64,000 nt of DNA, taken from positions 124,001 through 188,000 of the forward strand of contig JAACJP010000005.1 of assembly GCA_013368375.1 (NCBI GenBank), in the 5' to 3' direction. The DNA comes from Tricholomella constricta (lineage: Eukaryota > Basidiomycota > Agaricomycetes > Agaricales > Lyophyllaceae). The notes under the pieces were generated by a model. That model was given only the letters and a program-made list of their open reading frames with translations, did no database searches and was not told the origin of the DNA. A program made the position numbers and the translations under genes. Shown piece after piece: positions 43,668-54,830 of this stretch; the stretch's first letter is position 1; every line of letters starts with the position of its first letter.

Positions 43668-46600
43668 ATGCCTAGTACAACAACTATATCACGTATATCT
43701 ATACTGTCCCAGAACGTAAATCGAAACTATGAATTGGTTTCAAACATTCTGGAAGAACGCAAGTCGTCATTCGACCTCTTATTGATTCAAGAACCTCCAT
43801 GGAACTTCATACGGCGCACCGTCTCAGCTACCAACTCGGAAGGCGAGGCAGTGGTCGGTCCACCAATTCATCCAGACTGGATGGTCATCTTCCGGCGCCC
43901 GAAAGGCGAGGACGATAGACCACGAGTCATGACCTATGTGAACAAACGGCTAGCAGCAATGCGACCCGCGTTTCGCACAGACCTTGCAGATCACAGGGAC
44001 ATCCTGGTGCTCACGTTGTGGGGTGAAGACAACACTCCTCTACACTATATCAATGTCTATTCAGACCAAAACTCCACAGCCATTAACTGGCTGTGCGACA
44101 ACGTAGAACACCTGCCACAGCTTCAGTGCATGGCAGGCGACTTCAACTGCCATTCATCTGTCTGGGACCCCCGACACGAAGGCAATAATCATGTTGCAAC
44201 GTCACTGATTGACGCTGCATCTGACCTCGGGGTGGAAGTAAGTGTGCAACCTGTTAGGACGCCCACGCACTTCCCCCACGCCAGGGGCCTTGTGCCCTCG
44301 GTAATCGACCTTATGTTCCTACCACAAGACCGCCTGGTAGGACTTACACACGAGGTGCGCACAGACTGGATTGGCTCTTCGGACCATGCACCACTCTGCG
44401 TAACCCTCCCTATCCGTGCTACAGAAGTAGCTTCAGAAAGGCTGGCAATGCCCAAAGGAAGCGAAGAGGAATCATCGTTTCTACAAGCACTGCTCACCTA
44501 CATTAAGTCAATGGACATCTCCAATATTGACACACGCGACGCTCTAGAAGACCTGATTGCAGGCCTTGCAAGAGCTTGCAACGACGCATGGAACTCAAAT
44601 GCCAAAACAGTCAAAGTGAACACCCGGTCAAAAGCCTGGTGGAATGCTGACTGCGCCACTGCGATGAGGCAGTACAGACAGTCCCGGTCCCCTGCAGACT
44701 ATGGGGCTCTTAGGCGCGCCACAAAGGCGGTTAAACGGCAATTTTTCGATGAACGCATCGAAACCATTGCTACCAAGAACAAGCGACCTTGGGACCTAAT
44801 GAACTGGACCAAGCAACGCAACCTCTCCACATATGAGGCAATTCGCTACAACGAAGCGCCCTGTAATACGATGGATGACCTTTGGCAGGCCCTTCACACC
44901 ACATATAATGCTGCGTCAGATCGACCAGTCAAAGTGGAAGTACTGGAGGAAGTGGAGCAAGAACCCCCGCGCGAGTGGGTGGACTTCAGCACTGTAGAAC
45001 TCCGGGAAGAATTGGCAAAGTGTTCAAACACGTCTGCGCCGGGACCAGATCATTTGACCTGGTACCAGCTCAAAAAACTTGTCATTGACAACGATGTTGC
45101 TGACAAGTTCACCAAGATTGCCAGTGCCTGCCTCCGCGTGGGTTACTGGCCATCTCACTTTAAAGAGTCTCGCTCGGTCATTCTCCGAAAACCGAACAAG
45201 CCCTCATATTCCGCTCCCAAAGCATTCAGGCCTATTGTGCTATTGAACACGCTCGGGAAGCTGTTTGAGAAAATGCTCGCAAACCGTATGGAGTTTGAAG
45301 CAGCAAAGCATGGTATCTTCCATCCCAACCAGTTCGGAGGAGTGCGTCAGCATTCCACTGAAGATGCTGGGGTGTACCTTACCCACATCGTCAAGACGGG
45401 CTGGCCCGTGGAATTTGAAGACAAGCGTTGTTGCCTTTGACCTGGCACAATTCTTTCCCTCCTTGAACCATGAGGTTCTCATCGCAACGCTGGAGCGGCT
45501 AGGCTTCTCCCCGGCTGTTGTTAACTCCTTTCGATCCTACCTAGTGGATCGTTATACTTCCTATGCGTGGAACACAGAGTGTCGGGGTTGGCCAAGGGTC
45601 CGCTCTGTCTCCAATCCTCTCTGCACTGTACCTTGTGCCAGTGATGAGAATTTTCCAGAAGAGAATCGAGGTAGACCTCTGTACTCTAATGTCATAAGGT
45701 AGGCAACATACACGCTCGATGAACGTCACGTGAGGTGACATACCGTCCAAATGTATTCGGCATGGAGGAAATTGAGCACCATACATCGTATACTGATGCT
45801 GTCAAAAATTGGAACGGGTAATCGATAGATATTGTCAGTAGGATGTGTACTACCAAATCATGAGTTTCTGTGATAAAAACTGAATAAGTAGTTAGGAATA
45901 AGCTGAAAACATCTTCTACAAGAGGATTCTGTGTGATTACAATTGAAGAAGCTCAAGATGAATGTATTTCAGGCCCCTGGATGACAAGGTGAGCTGATCT
46001 CCAGCTGTAAAAATTTCTGTGACTTACATTTTCCTTGTCTTCTTCATTATATCTCCGCTTTTTCCCTTGTTTTTGAGTTGAAAGTCATTCAACAGCCCTC
46101 TTTAGACCGTTTGAAAGGTTCGCTATCCACTGTAGGATGTTTTCAGACCTTTTTGGCATGCTATCTAGTCATTCAATAAGAGATATATCACTGTCGTAAC
46201 TTGATCAGACTTAGCCTACATAGTATATCTAATGATTACCAGCTGGGTTTTTGTTCATCCTTCGTCCTAATTATTCAGTTGCATTTTACATGCTTGCCGA
46301 CCAAAAACGGGCTTGTCACACTGAGGCACGTGACGTTCGTCGAGCGTGTATGTCCTCTACCTTACGTGGATGATGGCTCCCTCATTGTCCAATCTAAAAC
46401 ATGGGATACAAATCTCATTAAACTCAAGGAAGCCTACGCAGTCATCAATGAACTGGTGGATGCGATTGGTTTACTCCTTGAACACGACAAAACTGAAGTC
46501 TTTCATTTCTCCCGCAAAGCAACCGATGATAACCCATCGATTGACTTAGGCTATGCCCCCTACACAGAGGACACCCCACTCAAGCCAAAGCGCGTCTGGC

Positions 46601-48428
46601 GCTACCTTGGGTTCTATTTTGACAGAGGTCTTACATTCAAAGACCATGTCAAATACTACGCTACCAAGTCACTCACCACGGTGAAAGCCATGGTGATGCT
46701 TGGCAACTCATCGCGGGGGATCACCCCCTCTCAAAAATGTCTTCTTTACCGTGCCTGTGTGCTTCCCTTGGCCACGTACGGGTGCAGGTCGTGGACATAT
46801 AAAGGCGCTCGTAACAAAATGGTTATGAAGTCACTCGCCCAGATGCAACGCAAGGCGGCGCTCTGGATACTTGGTGCATTTTGCACATCTCCTGGTGGAG
46901 GGGTGGAAACCCTTGCAGGCTTACCACCTGTCCATCTGCACATCAAGAAACTGGTCGATCGCTCTTTCGCCCGGACTCGTACACTCCTGAGCACCCATCC
47001 AACACTCTCTCTCATGAGTACGCGGCATGGTCTGTTCAGAGGGGAGGAATTCCACCCCTGCGCCATATCAAGTATGGCACCCTCATTACAGAAGCGAGTT
47101 AAATCTTCTGTGATGGACGCGGAGGCTAACGCCTCTGTTGTCAATGAGCCCATGAACCCCCTCCACGAGGAGGCCACACCAGGGCAACGGGTTTCCGACT
47201 TGTTTGGAGCCCAAATCACCTATGACCTTGACATCCCCCGGGATAAAGAGGCCCTAGCTGATCGACGCAACCACTTGGATGCGCTTCGCACTGAGGGAGG
47301 CCTGGATCCGCGAACCGTCATGGTTGCAGCGGACGCCTCGGTCCCCACTGACAATCGACTCCAGGCAATTATTGCCTGCACCCTCATCCACGGGGACGTA
47401 GGTCCCAGTATATCCCGGCAGGTGGCCGGCAAAGCTACCTCAGACGATGCTGAACTTGCAGCCATCGCAATGGCTGTAGGCAAAGCACTTCAACGACCAG
47501 ACTCGGACAGAATTCTGGTCTTCTCGGACTCAACCAAGGCCATTAAGTGGGCTTTGGATGCCAGTCTACATTCAGGTCAGATGCATTCGATTGTAATCTG
47601 CTCCAAACTTCGTGGTTGTCTGACCATCCAGACCGCCATGTGCAATTCATCCACGTCCCAAGCCGTTTGCGGTGGGATATCCACTTCTCGTCGCATGAGG
47701 CTGCTACGCAGCTGAAAGTGCCACAAGGACCTCGCTCACGCACATCACTAGATTATGCACGCAAACGCACTGTTGAACAGATGCTGAAGGAATGGACTCG
47801 TCTATTCCAGCAGCCTGAATACAGCGGCAGATCATTCCTTCGAACAAAGAGGAAAGGCAAGCCAATAGCACCATCACATCTTGATGGTAGCCCATGGCTT
47901 AAAGTAATGGGCAAGTCAAATGCCCACACTGCTCGGATGTCTCGTAGCATCCTCAATCACGCCCCTATTGGCGAATACCGGAGGCGGTTTAACCTTTCTG
48001 AGGAGGTGAACTGCTCTTGTCGCAATGGCGGGCTCGAAACCAGAGCCCACATCCTGGACCAATGTCCCAAATACACGAGGAAGCGCCGGGCCCCGGCGCG
48101 CCTTGAACATAAGAATTACCTCGAATTCCTCGAGGCTAACCCACGGACCTTTGCTTTCCCAAGCGAAAATCCACCTCCACCCTTTCCCAAGGCCAGACCA
48201 AAGCGTAAACCACCAGACCAGCCTGCGCGTAACCGCAACGGCCGTGAGGTGCATCACCGCAGATTAGCACATCGCATGCAGCCTGACGAAGGCCTGCACG
48301 ATCAACCAGCACACCCAGAAGATCTCATCTGGGTACCTGAATTATTCCGCTTGCTAAGGCGAGACGAAGCAATTGCTGCTGGACTGGTATTTGCCGACCA
48401 GCAACAAGGCGCCGGGTTACTCGACTGA
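43668..48428 (+). pseudogene. LINE ORF2 (endonuclease-RT-RNase H), interrupted
   Basis: The endonuclease domain shows ILSQNVNRN, LLLIQEPPW, MAGDFNCHSSVWD, SVIDLMFL and GSSDHAPL, which are its catalytic signatures. The reverse transcriptase starts with NTSAPGPDHLTWYQLKKL and continues SRSVILRKPNKPS, FRPIVLLNTLGKLFEKMLAN and HPNQFGGVRQHST. A frameshift at about 45,415 leads to VVAFDLAQFFPSLNHEVLIA. A second at about 45,580 leads to VGVGQGSALSPILSALYLVP. The catalytic YVDD is cut by an inserted element (45,697-46,362). Behind it lie DDGSLIVQSKTWDTNLIKL and RVWRYLGFYFDRGLTFKDHV, then RNase H with VMVAADASVPTDNRL, DDAELAAIAMAVGKAL and VFSDSTKAIKWALD. A 4-nt loss at about 47,612 shifts the frame before the tail CSCRNGG...THILDQCPKYTRKRR-type, which ends at 48428. 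Confidence 0.9.
45697..46362. mobile_element. 666-bp TIR element (MITE-like) with TA duplication
   Basis: The ends are AGGTAGGCAACATACACGCT and, inverted, AGCGTGTATGTCCTCTACCT. The inverted homology continues inward through CGAACGTCACGTG (45,720 region and 46,330 region), about 40 bp in all. The dinucleotide TA flanks both ends (45695-45696 and 46363-46364). The LINE reading resumes exactly across the TA, so the inserted segment is clearly foreign. It carries no coding capacity and is AT-rich inside. A TA duplication fits a Tc1/mariner-like or related transposase acting in trans (inference). Confidence 0.88.
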
Positions 48429-48745
48429 TTGGTACCTAACCGTCAGAAGGGGGCCTCGGGGTCATACCTGCGGTACCTTCCCTCGGGAGGGCTAAGCTAG
48501 CCCCACTGCCAAGGCGGAGGGGTCCTTCTACGACTTGGAACCTCTCAGCGAGGACACCCTCGCTATTTGGCAGATTCTGCCTCCACGCGGGACTCTTCCG
48601 AGCGGCCTGCATATCGAGATGCACACGTTACATGCAACACCACTACTGTCACTGTAGATATATCACATGTACTACACACCAGCCGGACTGCGACCGGGCG
48701 CCGGGGTATAAATATGGATTTCAAAAAAAAAAAAAAAAAAAAAAA

Positions 48746-49340
48746 CTCACGATCGTCCAGATCCATGAGTCCCTATAGCTAGATCCCACGCGGGGGGAGG
48801 CCAGGGAATTCACATCCGGAGAGATAGCCATGATCAACCGGGGCCTAGGGGAGGGGGGCATGAGGTACGTACGTCCGCTACCAGTGATCTACTCTCTTCT
48901 CCCATTCATCATCTGATATCATGAAACACTATATAGTTGATATGAATTTGAAATACCACACAGACAACATCCATATCGATCATATATATTCTGCCGCGAC
49001 CATGAACACGAGGCATAATACAGGGTTCATCATCAACAGAACAAAGGACAGAACAAAGGACAAATTTAAAGCCATGAAAAACTCCTGATTTCGAAACTTC
49101 GAATGAACCGGCACATGTTCGAAGGATCTAGTCCAAAACTCCACGCCGATCGCGACGCCGCGGTTTAAATTTGTGTATGAATTTTCTTTCACGTGCGAGA
49201 ACGAAAGAATAATCATGATCAAGGCTAGAAGATCTAGATCTAGAGGGTCTCCAGATCCCGTGTACATACAAGTATAGTGAGTCCAATAAAAGTTTGTGCG
49301 TCTCCGTGGCCAGTCATAATCATGATACCCTCAGCGGAAC
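48746..49340. other. Spacer after the LINE, no gene
   Basis: No supported frame. The sequence is of mixed composition, with a short direct duplication GAACAAAGGACA at about 49,040. Confidence 0.45.
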
Positions 49341-49343
49341 CCC

Positions 49344-50440
49344 ATGCCCAAGGCTCGCGAGCAATGTCAGACGGTCCCGTTCCATACCGAGCACTTGGTC
49401 AGGATGACTGATGTGCTGCAGACTGGCCTGGATACACACGCAGTGAGTATCACTCCATTCTACATTGATAATATAATGCCTGACTTGTACCCCGAAGCCA
49501 CCGCCTTCATCTCCCGACACCGAAGACGATGTTGACATGAATGGCCCCCTGATACAGGTCATGGGGCAGCAGTACCAACGACGAGCACAGAGCGAAGGGG
49601 ACATTGCGCCAAATGGCCTGTGCAGCCCAACCCAGTCCCTCGAGGTTTGTTAAGCCTGGATCGTGTCCTCTTGTTCGAAGGCTCATTCCTTTGAAGAACC
49701 CTCTTGAGGATGTTGAGGACGGAAATCTCAGAGATGGGGAAGATGAAGATGACATAGAGCCCGAGCCAAGGGTTTCGCAAGTAAATCTTTTTAAAAAAAT
49801 CTGTAGCCGTTTAATAATAATAATGGCCACTGTCTGCGACAGAGAGGTTTGAGGGAGCTCGGACTCCAGCTAGATCAACTTTCAGATGCATACGCCCATC
49901 TGAGCACCGAGATCGAGCGAGGTTTTCAAAACCTTGCTCACGTGATCGGGCAGCAACCCACACATCCAACGCTATGTCCAATGCAGGTAGAGGGCGTCAG
50001 GGAACCGGGTTAGGAAGGGCTCACATGCGGCTCACAAGCAACCCAGTCCGTCACCCAGAAGATGCCATTCAGCTTGCAGTGAGTGTCATTCTTCATTTTT
50101 CGAAGCCTTGTACTGATTCGCTCCCCACAGAGGCGTGTCCGAGAGCACCTTACAAGGCTTGTCGGGGGCCAATCGTCTCCTCATTCCGATGGTGACAATT
50201 CAGGAAGCTTTGCCTTGATTTTGTGTCTGGCATGTTTCTCCTGATCATATTCTTCATTCAAGGTAAAAGACTGGTCTAAGCAGTACAAACACAGATCTGA
50301 GGCACATCTTCAAAAACTTCTTCAAAAGGGAGAGAAGATTATACAACATGATGAACTTTCAGTGAGTACCAGGGAGATTTCAGCAGTGTTTTTGTACGCT
50401 GAAGCACACATACACAGGCCACACAAGTTGCAATCATAGC
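49344..50440 (+). other. Exon-like pieces of an unrecognised gene
   Basis: Pieces with plausible splice borders can be read on the plus strand. One is acidic, DGEDEDDIEPEPRVSQ, before GTAAAT at about 49,780. A helical piece, GLRELGLQLDQLSDAYAHLS followed by TEIERGFQNLAHVIG, lies at 49,848-49,985 before GTAGAG. RRVREHLTRLVGGQSSPHSD lies at 50,130-50,190. The style (a coiled coil followed by a small basic piece) resembles accessory ORFs of mobile elements. I cannot assemble a full gene or name a domain. Confidence 0.35.
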
Positions 50441-50699
50441 AGTCATAAGCTTGGCATTTAACATCAGGCAGGTTCCTTAAGTCATCCTGACTTGCTGACA
50501 AAAAATTCTCCGGCGCAGTTGTCTTCTCGCTTAATGACAGTGATGTCAAGGCAGGCAAAAAGGCGCAAGTCTGACTTGTAGCCTCTATGACGTTCACGAT
50601 GTTCAATCAGTTCCTGGTAAGCCTTCACTGTAAATACATCAAATAGCTTTACTTCGAAGAAGTTCACGTCTGTGTTAAAAAAGTCATTACAGGTGTTGT

Positions 50700-51301
50700 T
50701 GCAAGCACTATCTTTTATAACAATCATGATGTTTACTTAACATATATTTTTCAAATTTTTTATCTTGTTAACAAAGTCAAACTGCTAATAAGCAGATAAT
50801 TTTAATTTCACTTCAGGGCGTTAATGCAAAACTTTTTTTATCTAATAATACTATATTTAAATTAAATAACTCAATACATTCTTAAATCTAAAAATGTATT
50901 TAATTCTTTTAATTTATATAACTTTGTTAATACTTTTTAAATGGGTTTAAATTTTTAAAAAGTTTATGTTATATATATCACTTTGAATAATATAATTTTC
51001 TTTTAAAAACAAAAAATTGTCAAAAGTTGACTTGCTTAACAAGATATATTCAGAAAGTGGTATAATTGATCTGTGAATCTGGAAACCGGTAAAAGAACTT
51101 TGGAAATAAATTTTGATTTCAAGATCTTGATTTCACAAGATAACAAATAAGATTTTGATTCCTGATTTTGATTTTTGAAATCGAAATCTTGAAATCAAAA
51201 TGATGGGAATGAATTTCTGATTCCGAATCCTCAATTTCGGAAATGGCCGAGATGCCGACACACCACCCAATGAACCCTGCCCCTCTGGAGTACAGCAACC
51301 C
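50700..51301. other. Very AT-rich stretch, no gene
   Basis: Long A/T runs at 50,740-51,060. At 51,105-51,220 there is an imperfect inverted/direct reiteration of ATTTTGATTTCAAGATCTTG-like words. No coding capacity is seen. Confidence 0.55.
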
Positions 51302-52092
51302 CTAAGCCGCAGTGTAAAGACAGGAGCTAAAAGGTTTTAAGAGTGTACAAGAAAGGAGAGTCAGAGCATACATATCGCACTTGTATTCAAGAGACTCCTT
51401 ATCAAGCTCTTTCTTGGGTTCCGGTCTCTTGGCTCTGAGAAAAGATTTCTCTGAGTAATCTAGCAGGCTTGGTTCGTTGACGGAGTCCCATAGGGCACTG
51501 GCTTCATCTTCCAGTCCCAAATCGTCCACATCAGGCAAGGCATTAAATTGCTCATCCTGGCATGTCTCCTGCACAAGGTGGTGCTACGACAATGTCAGGA
51601 AGTGTTGGTATATAACAGCAAGAAGACACACCTGGTCAACAGCTTCTTTTGCAAACAAACTGAGGACGTTGAGCTTTTCAGCTGAGGTTTCGGAGTCAAG
51701 CACCCGAAGGACATAAAGATACAGCAATATCTTCAGAGCCCAGTCCATCTCGACACCCAGAGTAGAGGGAGGTAACCCGAGAACACTTAGGATCCGGTTG
51801 TGTAGCTTGGCCCACTGCAGGATCTTAGCCAAAGTCACCTGGAAGAAGATCCTACTAGTCTACTTACAGTCTTGTAATCACTGAAGTGATCACTCAAGCG
51901 AACTTGTAGATCATGAAAGGTGGCCCGAGTAATTCTCTGGCTAGTATTGATGCTTAGCCCTTTTTGCAAATCCAGAGGCAGGCCAAGTTGTACAGGGGGT
52001 GCATCTAAACTACTGAGAACTGCCTCAGATGGTGGTTGTACCTTCAGTTCCTCTGTATGCAGAAACTTGCTATGGCTGGACATGGTGGTCAA
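51302..52092 (-). CDS. Coherent three-exon ORF of unknown function
   Basis: Exons 52092-51868, 51838-51632 and from 51568 leftwards join in phase 0 through GTAAGT...CCAG and GTGTGT...TGCAG introns. The product starts MTTMSSHSKFLHTEELKVQP, then LQKGLSINTSQRITRATFHD. Exon 2 is helical (AKILQWAKLHNRILSVLGLP, WALKILLYLYVLRVLDSETS). Exon 3 is acidic then basic (LPDVDDLGLEDEASALWDSV, LRAKRPEPKKELDKESLEYK). Unspliced, the last exon ends at 51302. A donor (GTATGC, at about 51,370) suggests that more exons may lie to the left in the AT-rich region. I do not recognise the family. The clean splicing without frame breaks argues that it is, or recently was, a functional gene. Confidence 0.5.
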
Positions 52093-52221
52093 GAGCAGAG
52101 ATGATCTATTAATGATCTTGATGTATCCAACAGATCAGTCAGTCTCAGACTTTAGGGTTAGCTCTACAGTAAATGCAACAGTTATAACACGATGGTTGAA
52201 GGATGTTCCATTATGTATATA

Positions 52222-52700
52222 CTATAGGTAGTTAAAGTTCAAATACATCCAAACTATGCGAGGAGGGTTTTGGGGCAGGGGCCGTAGATGGCGAACATGT
52301 GGGGAAGGGAGGTTTGCGCGAATCGCCCCGTCTCTCATCATCCCCGTCCCATTCGCCATCGCCCCATCTCCCGTCATACCCGTACCATTCGCCATCGGCA
52401 CCGGATCATCTGCCTTCACCTTCAAATTCTCCTCCCCCTCCGCCCTCCCCTCCCCAATCACCGTCTCCCTCTCCCGATCCGCCGTTTCAATCCTCCCCAT
52501 CTCCTTAATGAAACCCCCAAAACGCCGCACTGTACTTGTTGAAGTACTTGAAGAGCTTACAGTGGTCCTCGGTGTGGATGAGGGAGTCCATGTTGACGGC
52601 CTCGTGCATGGCGTCCACGACTTGCTGCGAGTCCCAGTGGTTGACGATGAGGAAGCTGTTCAGGCTTTGCGCGGCGACGGCAAATTCGGAGAGGGATCAT
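52222..52700 (-). pseudogene. Gene fragment with one-base frameshift, family unknown
   Basis: The minus strand reads DPLSEFAVAAQSLNSFLIVN and HWDSQQVVDAMHEAVNMDSL, then HTEDHCKLFKYFNKYSAAFW. After one extra G in a G run (at about 52,515) it continues GFIKEMGRIETADRERETV with a Gly/Asn/Met-rich repeat (DGAMANGTGM, PMANGTGMTG). Codon choice is GC-rich, unlike the AT-rich neighbour to the left. It looks like an exon of a host protein that has been cut. I cannot place the family. Confidence 0.4.
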
Positions 52701-52969
52701 GACGCCTTGGCGGGCTTCTTGGCAGGCGACGTATTCATGTGCATTGGTGTGGTGTTCAACGGGGGTGAAGACGGTCTTGGATGGAGGTGGGAAGAGACTG
52801 GCGAGCCACACAAACGAAGGTTAGTCGGGAGAAGATGCTATACATGTTGAAAGAGGATGTACTCTAGAAAACCCTGGGTGGGGGACACGCCGTATTGAGT
52901 CGGCTACACTCGAGCATGCGAAGCGTTTGCGCGAATCACCCTGAAGATGGGTGCTGGGGTCTCGGAGGA

Positions 52970-53690
52970 GGTGTTGGTGGGATGGAAGGGCGGGCGGGGT
53001 GGCGATGGAGGCGCTGGGGTAGTCGTTATGCGGGGGTGGGCCGTCCAAGGCGGTGACGAGGCCACCCAATGACCCAGGCGATTTGTTATCTGCACCAATC
53101 ACCGGGTGAATGCATGCAGGAGGTCATAGTGACCTGCTGGTGGCGTTGGAGGACGGGCAGAGGTGCGGTGGATGTGGTGATGGATTGTTTATGTGGGGGT
53201 GGGTCGTCCGAGGCGGTGACGAGGGTAGCAACGACGCAAGCGATTTGCAGGTGCGCGAATCGCCTGGCAGATGCGTGCAAGGGGTCGTAGGCGAGGCGCT
53301 GGTGGAGTTGGAGGGTGGACGGGGCAGTGGTGGACGTGAGGAGGTGCCGTTTATGTGGGTGTGGGCTAGTCCGGGTGGCGACGACGGGCACCAGGGACGA
53401 AGCCAATTCACGATTGCGCGAAATGTCCTGTAGATAGGTGCTGGCCTTGGTATACGAGGTGTGGGTGGCGTCGATGGACGGGCTGGGCTGCAGTGGATCC
53501 CTAGGTGTCGTTAGATGGTGGAGTGAAGGAGAAATCGTCGTGACGACGATGGGTGCTTCCTGCGGCTTTAGGGCGGTGATGGCAGCGCCTGTAGTGCCCA
53601 ACGATGAGCTCGGCAATGGCAGGTGGCGTTGATGGGCGAGTGGGGCTGCGGTGGAGGGGGTAGGGGGCCATTATGTGGTGGGAGGCCAAT
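52970..53690. repeat. Tandem array, about 160-bp unit, five units
   Basis: A word like GTGGCGTTGATGGGCGAGTG starts units at about 52,976, 53,141, 53,302, 53,465 and 53,624. Each is followed by GTTTATGTGGGGGTGGG and GGTGACGAGG-type words. Units are 70-80 percent alike by eye. The period is not a multiple of three, so the Pro/Thr-rich frames seen on both strands are phase shadows. Confidence 0.75.
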
Positions 53691-53701
53691 GCGAGCACAA
53701 A

Positions 53702-54830
53702 CGTCAGCGGCGGAGACGATTCACGATGTGATGGCAAGCCATTGCCAAACATATACAAGCAAAGGAGATCAGATTCTGGCGACGCTCATCTGTCCTGGAT
53801 CTGCAACTCTCATGGCAAAACACAATGTCTCTGGATCTGCAGCAGATTCTGCTCCCAAAAGGACCAGAATTGATGCTGAGGAACAGCCTGGTATGTTTCC
53901 ACCTCATCAGGTCGGTATTTTCTTGCTGATGAACTCAGTTACCAATGGCATAGAAGATCAGATGTACACTACCTGGGCAACTACTGTTTCTCTCTGGCCT
54001 GAGGTGCAGGAGCTATGTCCAAATGGTACTCTGTCTCAGCAACTGGAAAGTCTCCAAAACCATGCTGCGCGTTACTTCTTGGTTGATCATGTTCCCACCT
54101 TCGATACTTACTGCCGTGTGGATGAACTGGAAGGCTACATCCAACAACTAGATGCAGAGGCTGAGCATCATCACAACTCCTCAGCCCACCCGGACCTTCA
54201 TGCTAGCTTTACTGTTGCTGCAATTCTACCTATTACGCTGCTTCAAATCAGATTTGACATGGCTACTGGTCAACCGGGTCTACGGGATCAGGTTATTGAT
54301 AGTGGTATAGCTGCAGCTGCATCGCGTATGTCAGAGCTCTCTGAAAGGGAGAAAGAGGTTATCGATAGCCTTGAGCATTTTCGGGATGGCCAGTACCTCA
54401 ACAACGCAGTTATCAATTTTATGGTCGAACAAGGGGCCAGCGCCACAGATCTTAGTATCAAAATCAGTGATACATGGGCACCCACCACCCATCCACTATA
54501 TCTGGGACAGGATGCACCTGCGGGTTCAGTTTCCGGAAAGCCAAGGGAACAGGTCGGGCAGATCACTACGGATACTATTAAAAAGAAAGGTCTTTGGGGC
54601 TCTGAGGTATGTTTTGCAGATTGCAGATATACCTCTGATAACAAAGCCTGACCGAAGTCATACCAGGTCAATCCCCCAGATACCTGGTCACGTCTCTTCA
54701 TGCCTGTTCATAGAGATGATAAGAAGCATTGGGTGGTAGCTGTGGCAGATTTCTCTGAGCAGAAGATCACAGTCCTCGATAGTTTACGCCGAGATGATGA
54801 CAATGAACGCAAACTATGCAATTGCATCCA
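53702..54830 (+). pseudogene. Ulp1-like (C48) protease fragment of a mobile element
   Basis: The frame has ASCHQTYTSKGDQIL-type N-terminal sequence, a helical middle (LSQQLESLQNHAARYFLVDH), and then SEREKEVIDSLEHFRDGQYL with NNAVINFMVEQG. The latter resembles the substrate-groove motif WLNDxVINF of SUMO/Nedd8-type cysteine proteases. After an interruption around 54,610-54,700 (spliceable) it continues LFMPVHRDDKKHWVVAVADF and QKITVLDSLRRDDDNERKL, which supplies the catalytic His (HWVVAV) and Asp (LDSLR). The Gln and catalytic Cys region is absent because the sequence runs into integrase sequence on the opposite strand at about 54,820. Transposons of several classes carry such proteases. The first 80 codons overlap the tandem array and are doubtful. 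Confidence 0.65.

Larger units (their letters stand above)
41280..48745 (+). mobile_element. Near full-length Tad-like LINE with poly(A) tail
   Basis: Non-LTR retrotransposon with ORF1 (41,680-43,653), ORF2 (43,668-48,428), a 3'UTR of about 300 bp and a 23-A tail (48,723-48,745). ORF2 carries an apurinic-like endonuclease, reverse transcriptase, RNase H and a Cys/His tail. That order suits the Tad1-like group common in fungi. The 5' end is set approximately where the GC-rich leader begins. At least six frame breaks and one inserted element make the copy inactive as read. The truncated copy at 26,260 is close to identical over the shared 1.8 kb, so the family was active fairly recently. Confidence 0.9.

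Noticed and set aside
46201..46362. Start of the long 504-codon frame in LINE ORF2
   Set aside because: The first 50 codons lie inside the inserted TIR element; true LINE coding resumes only after the TA duplication.
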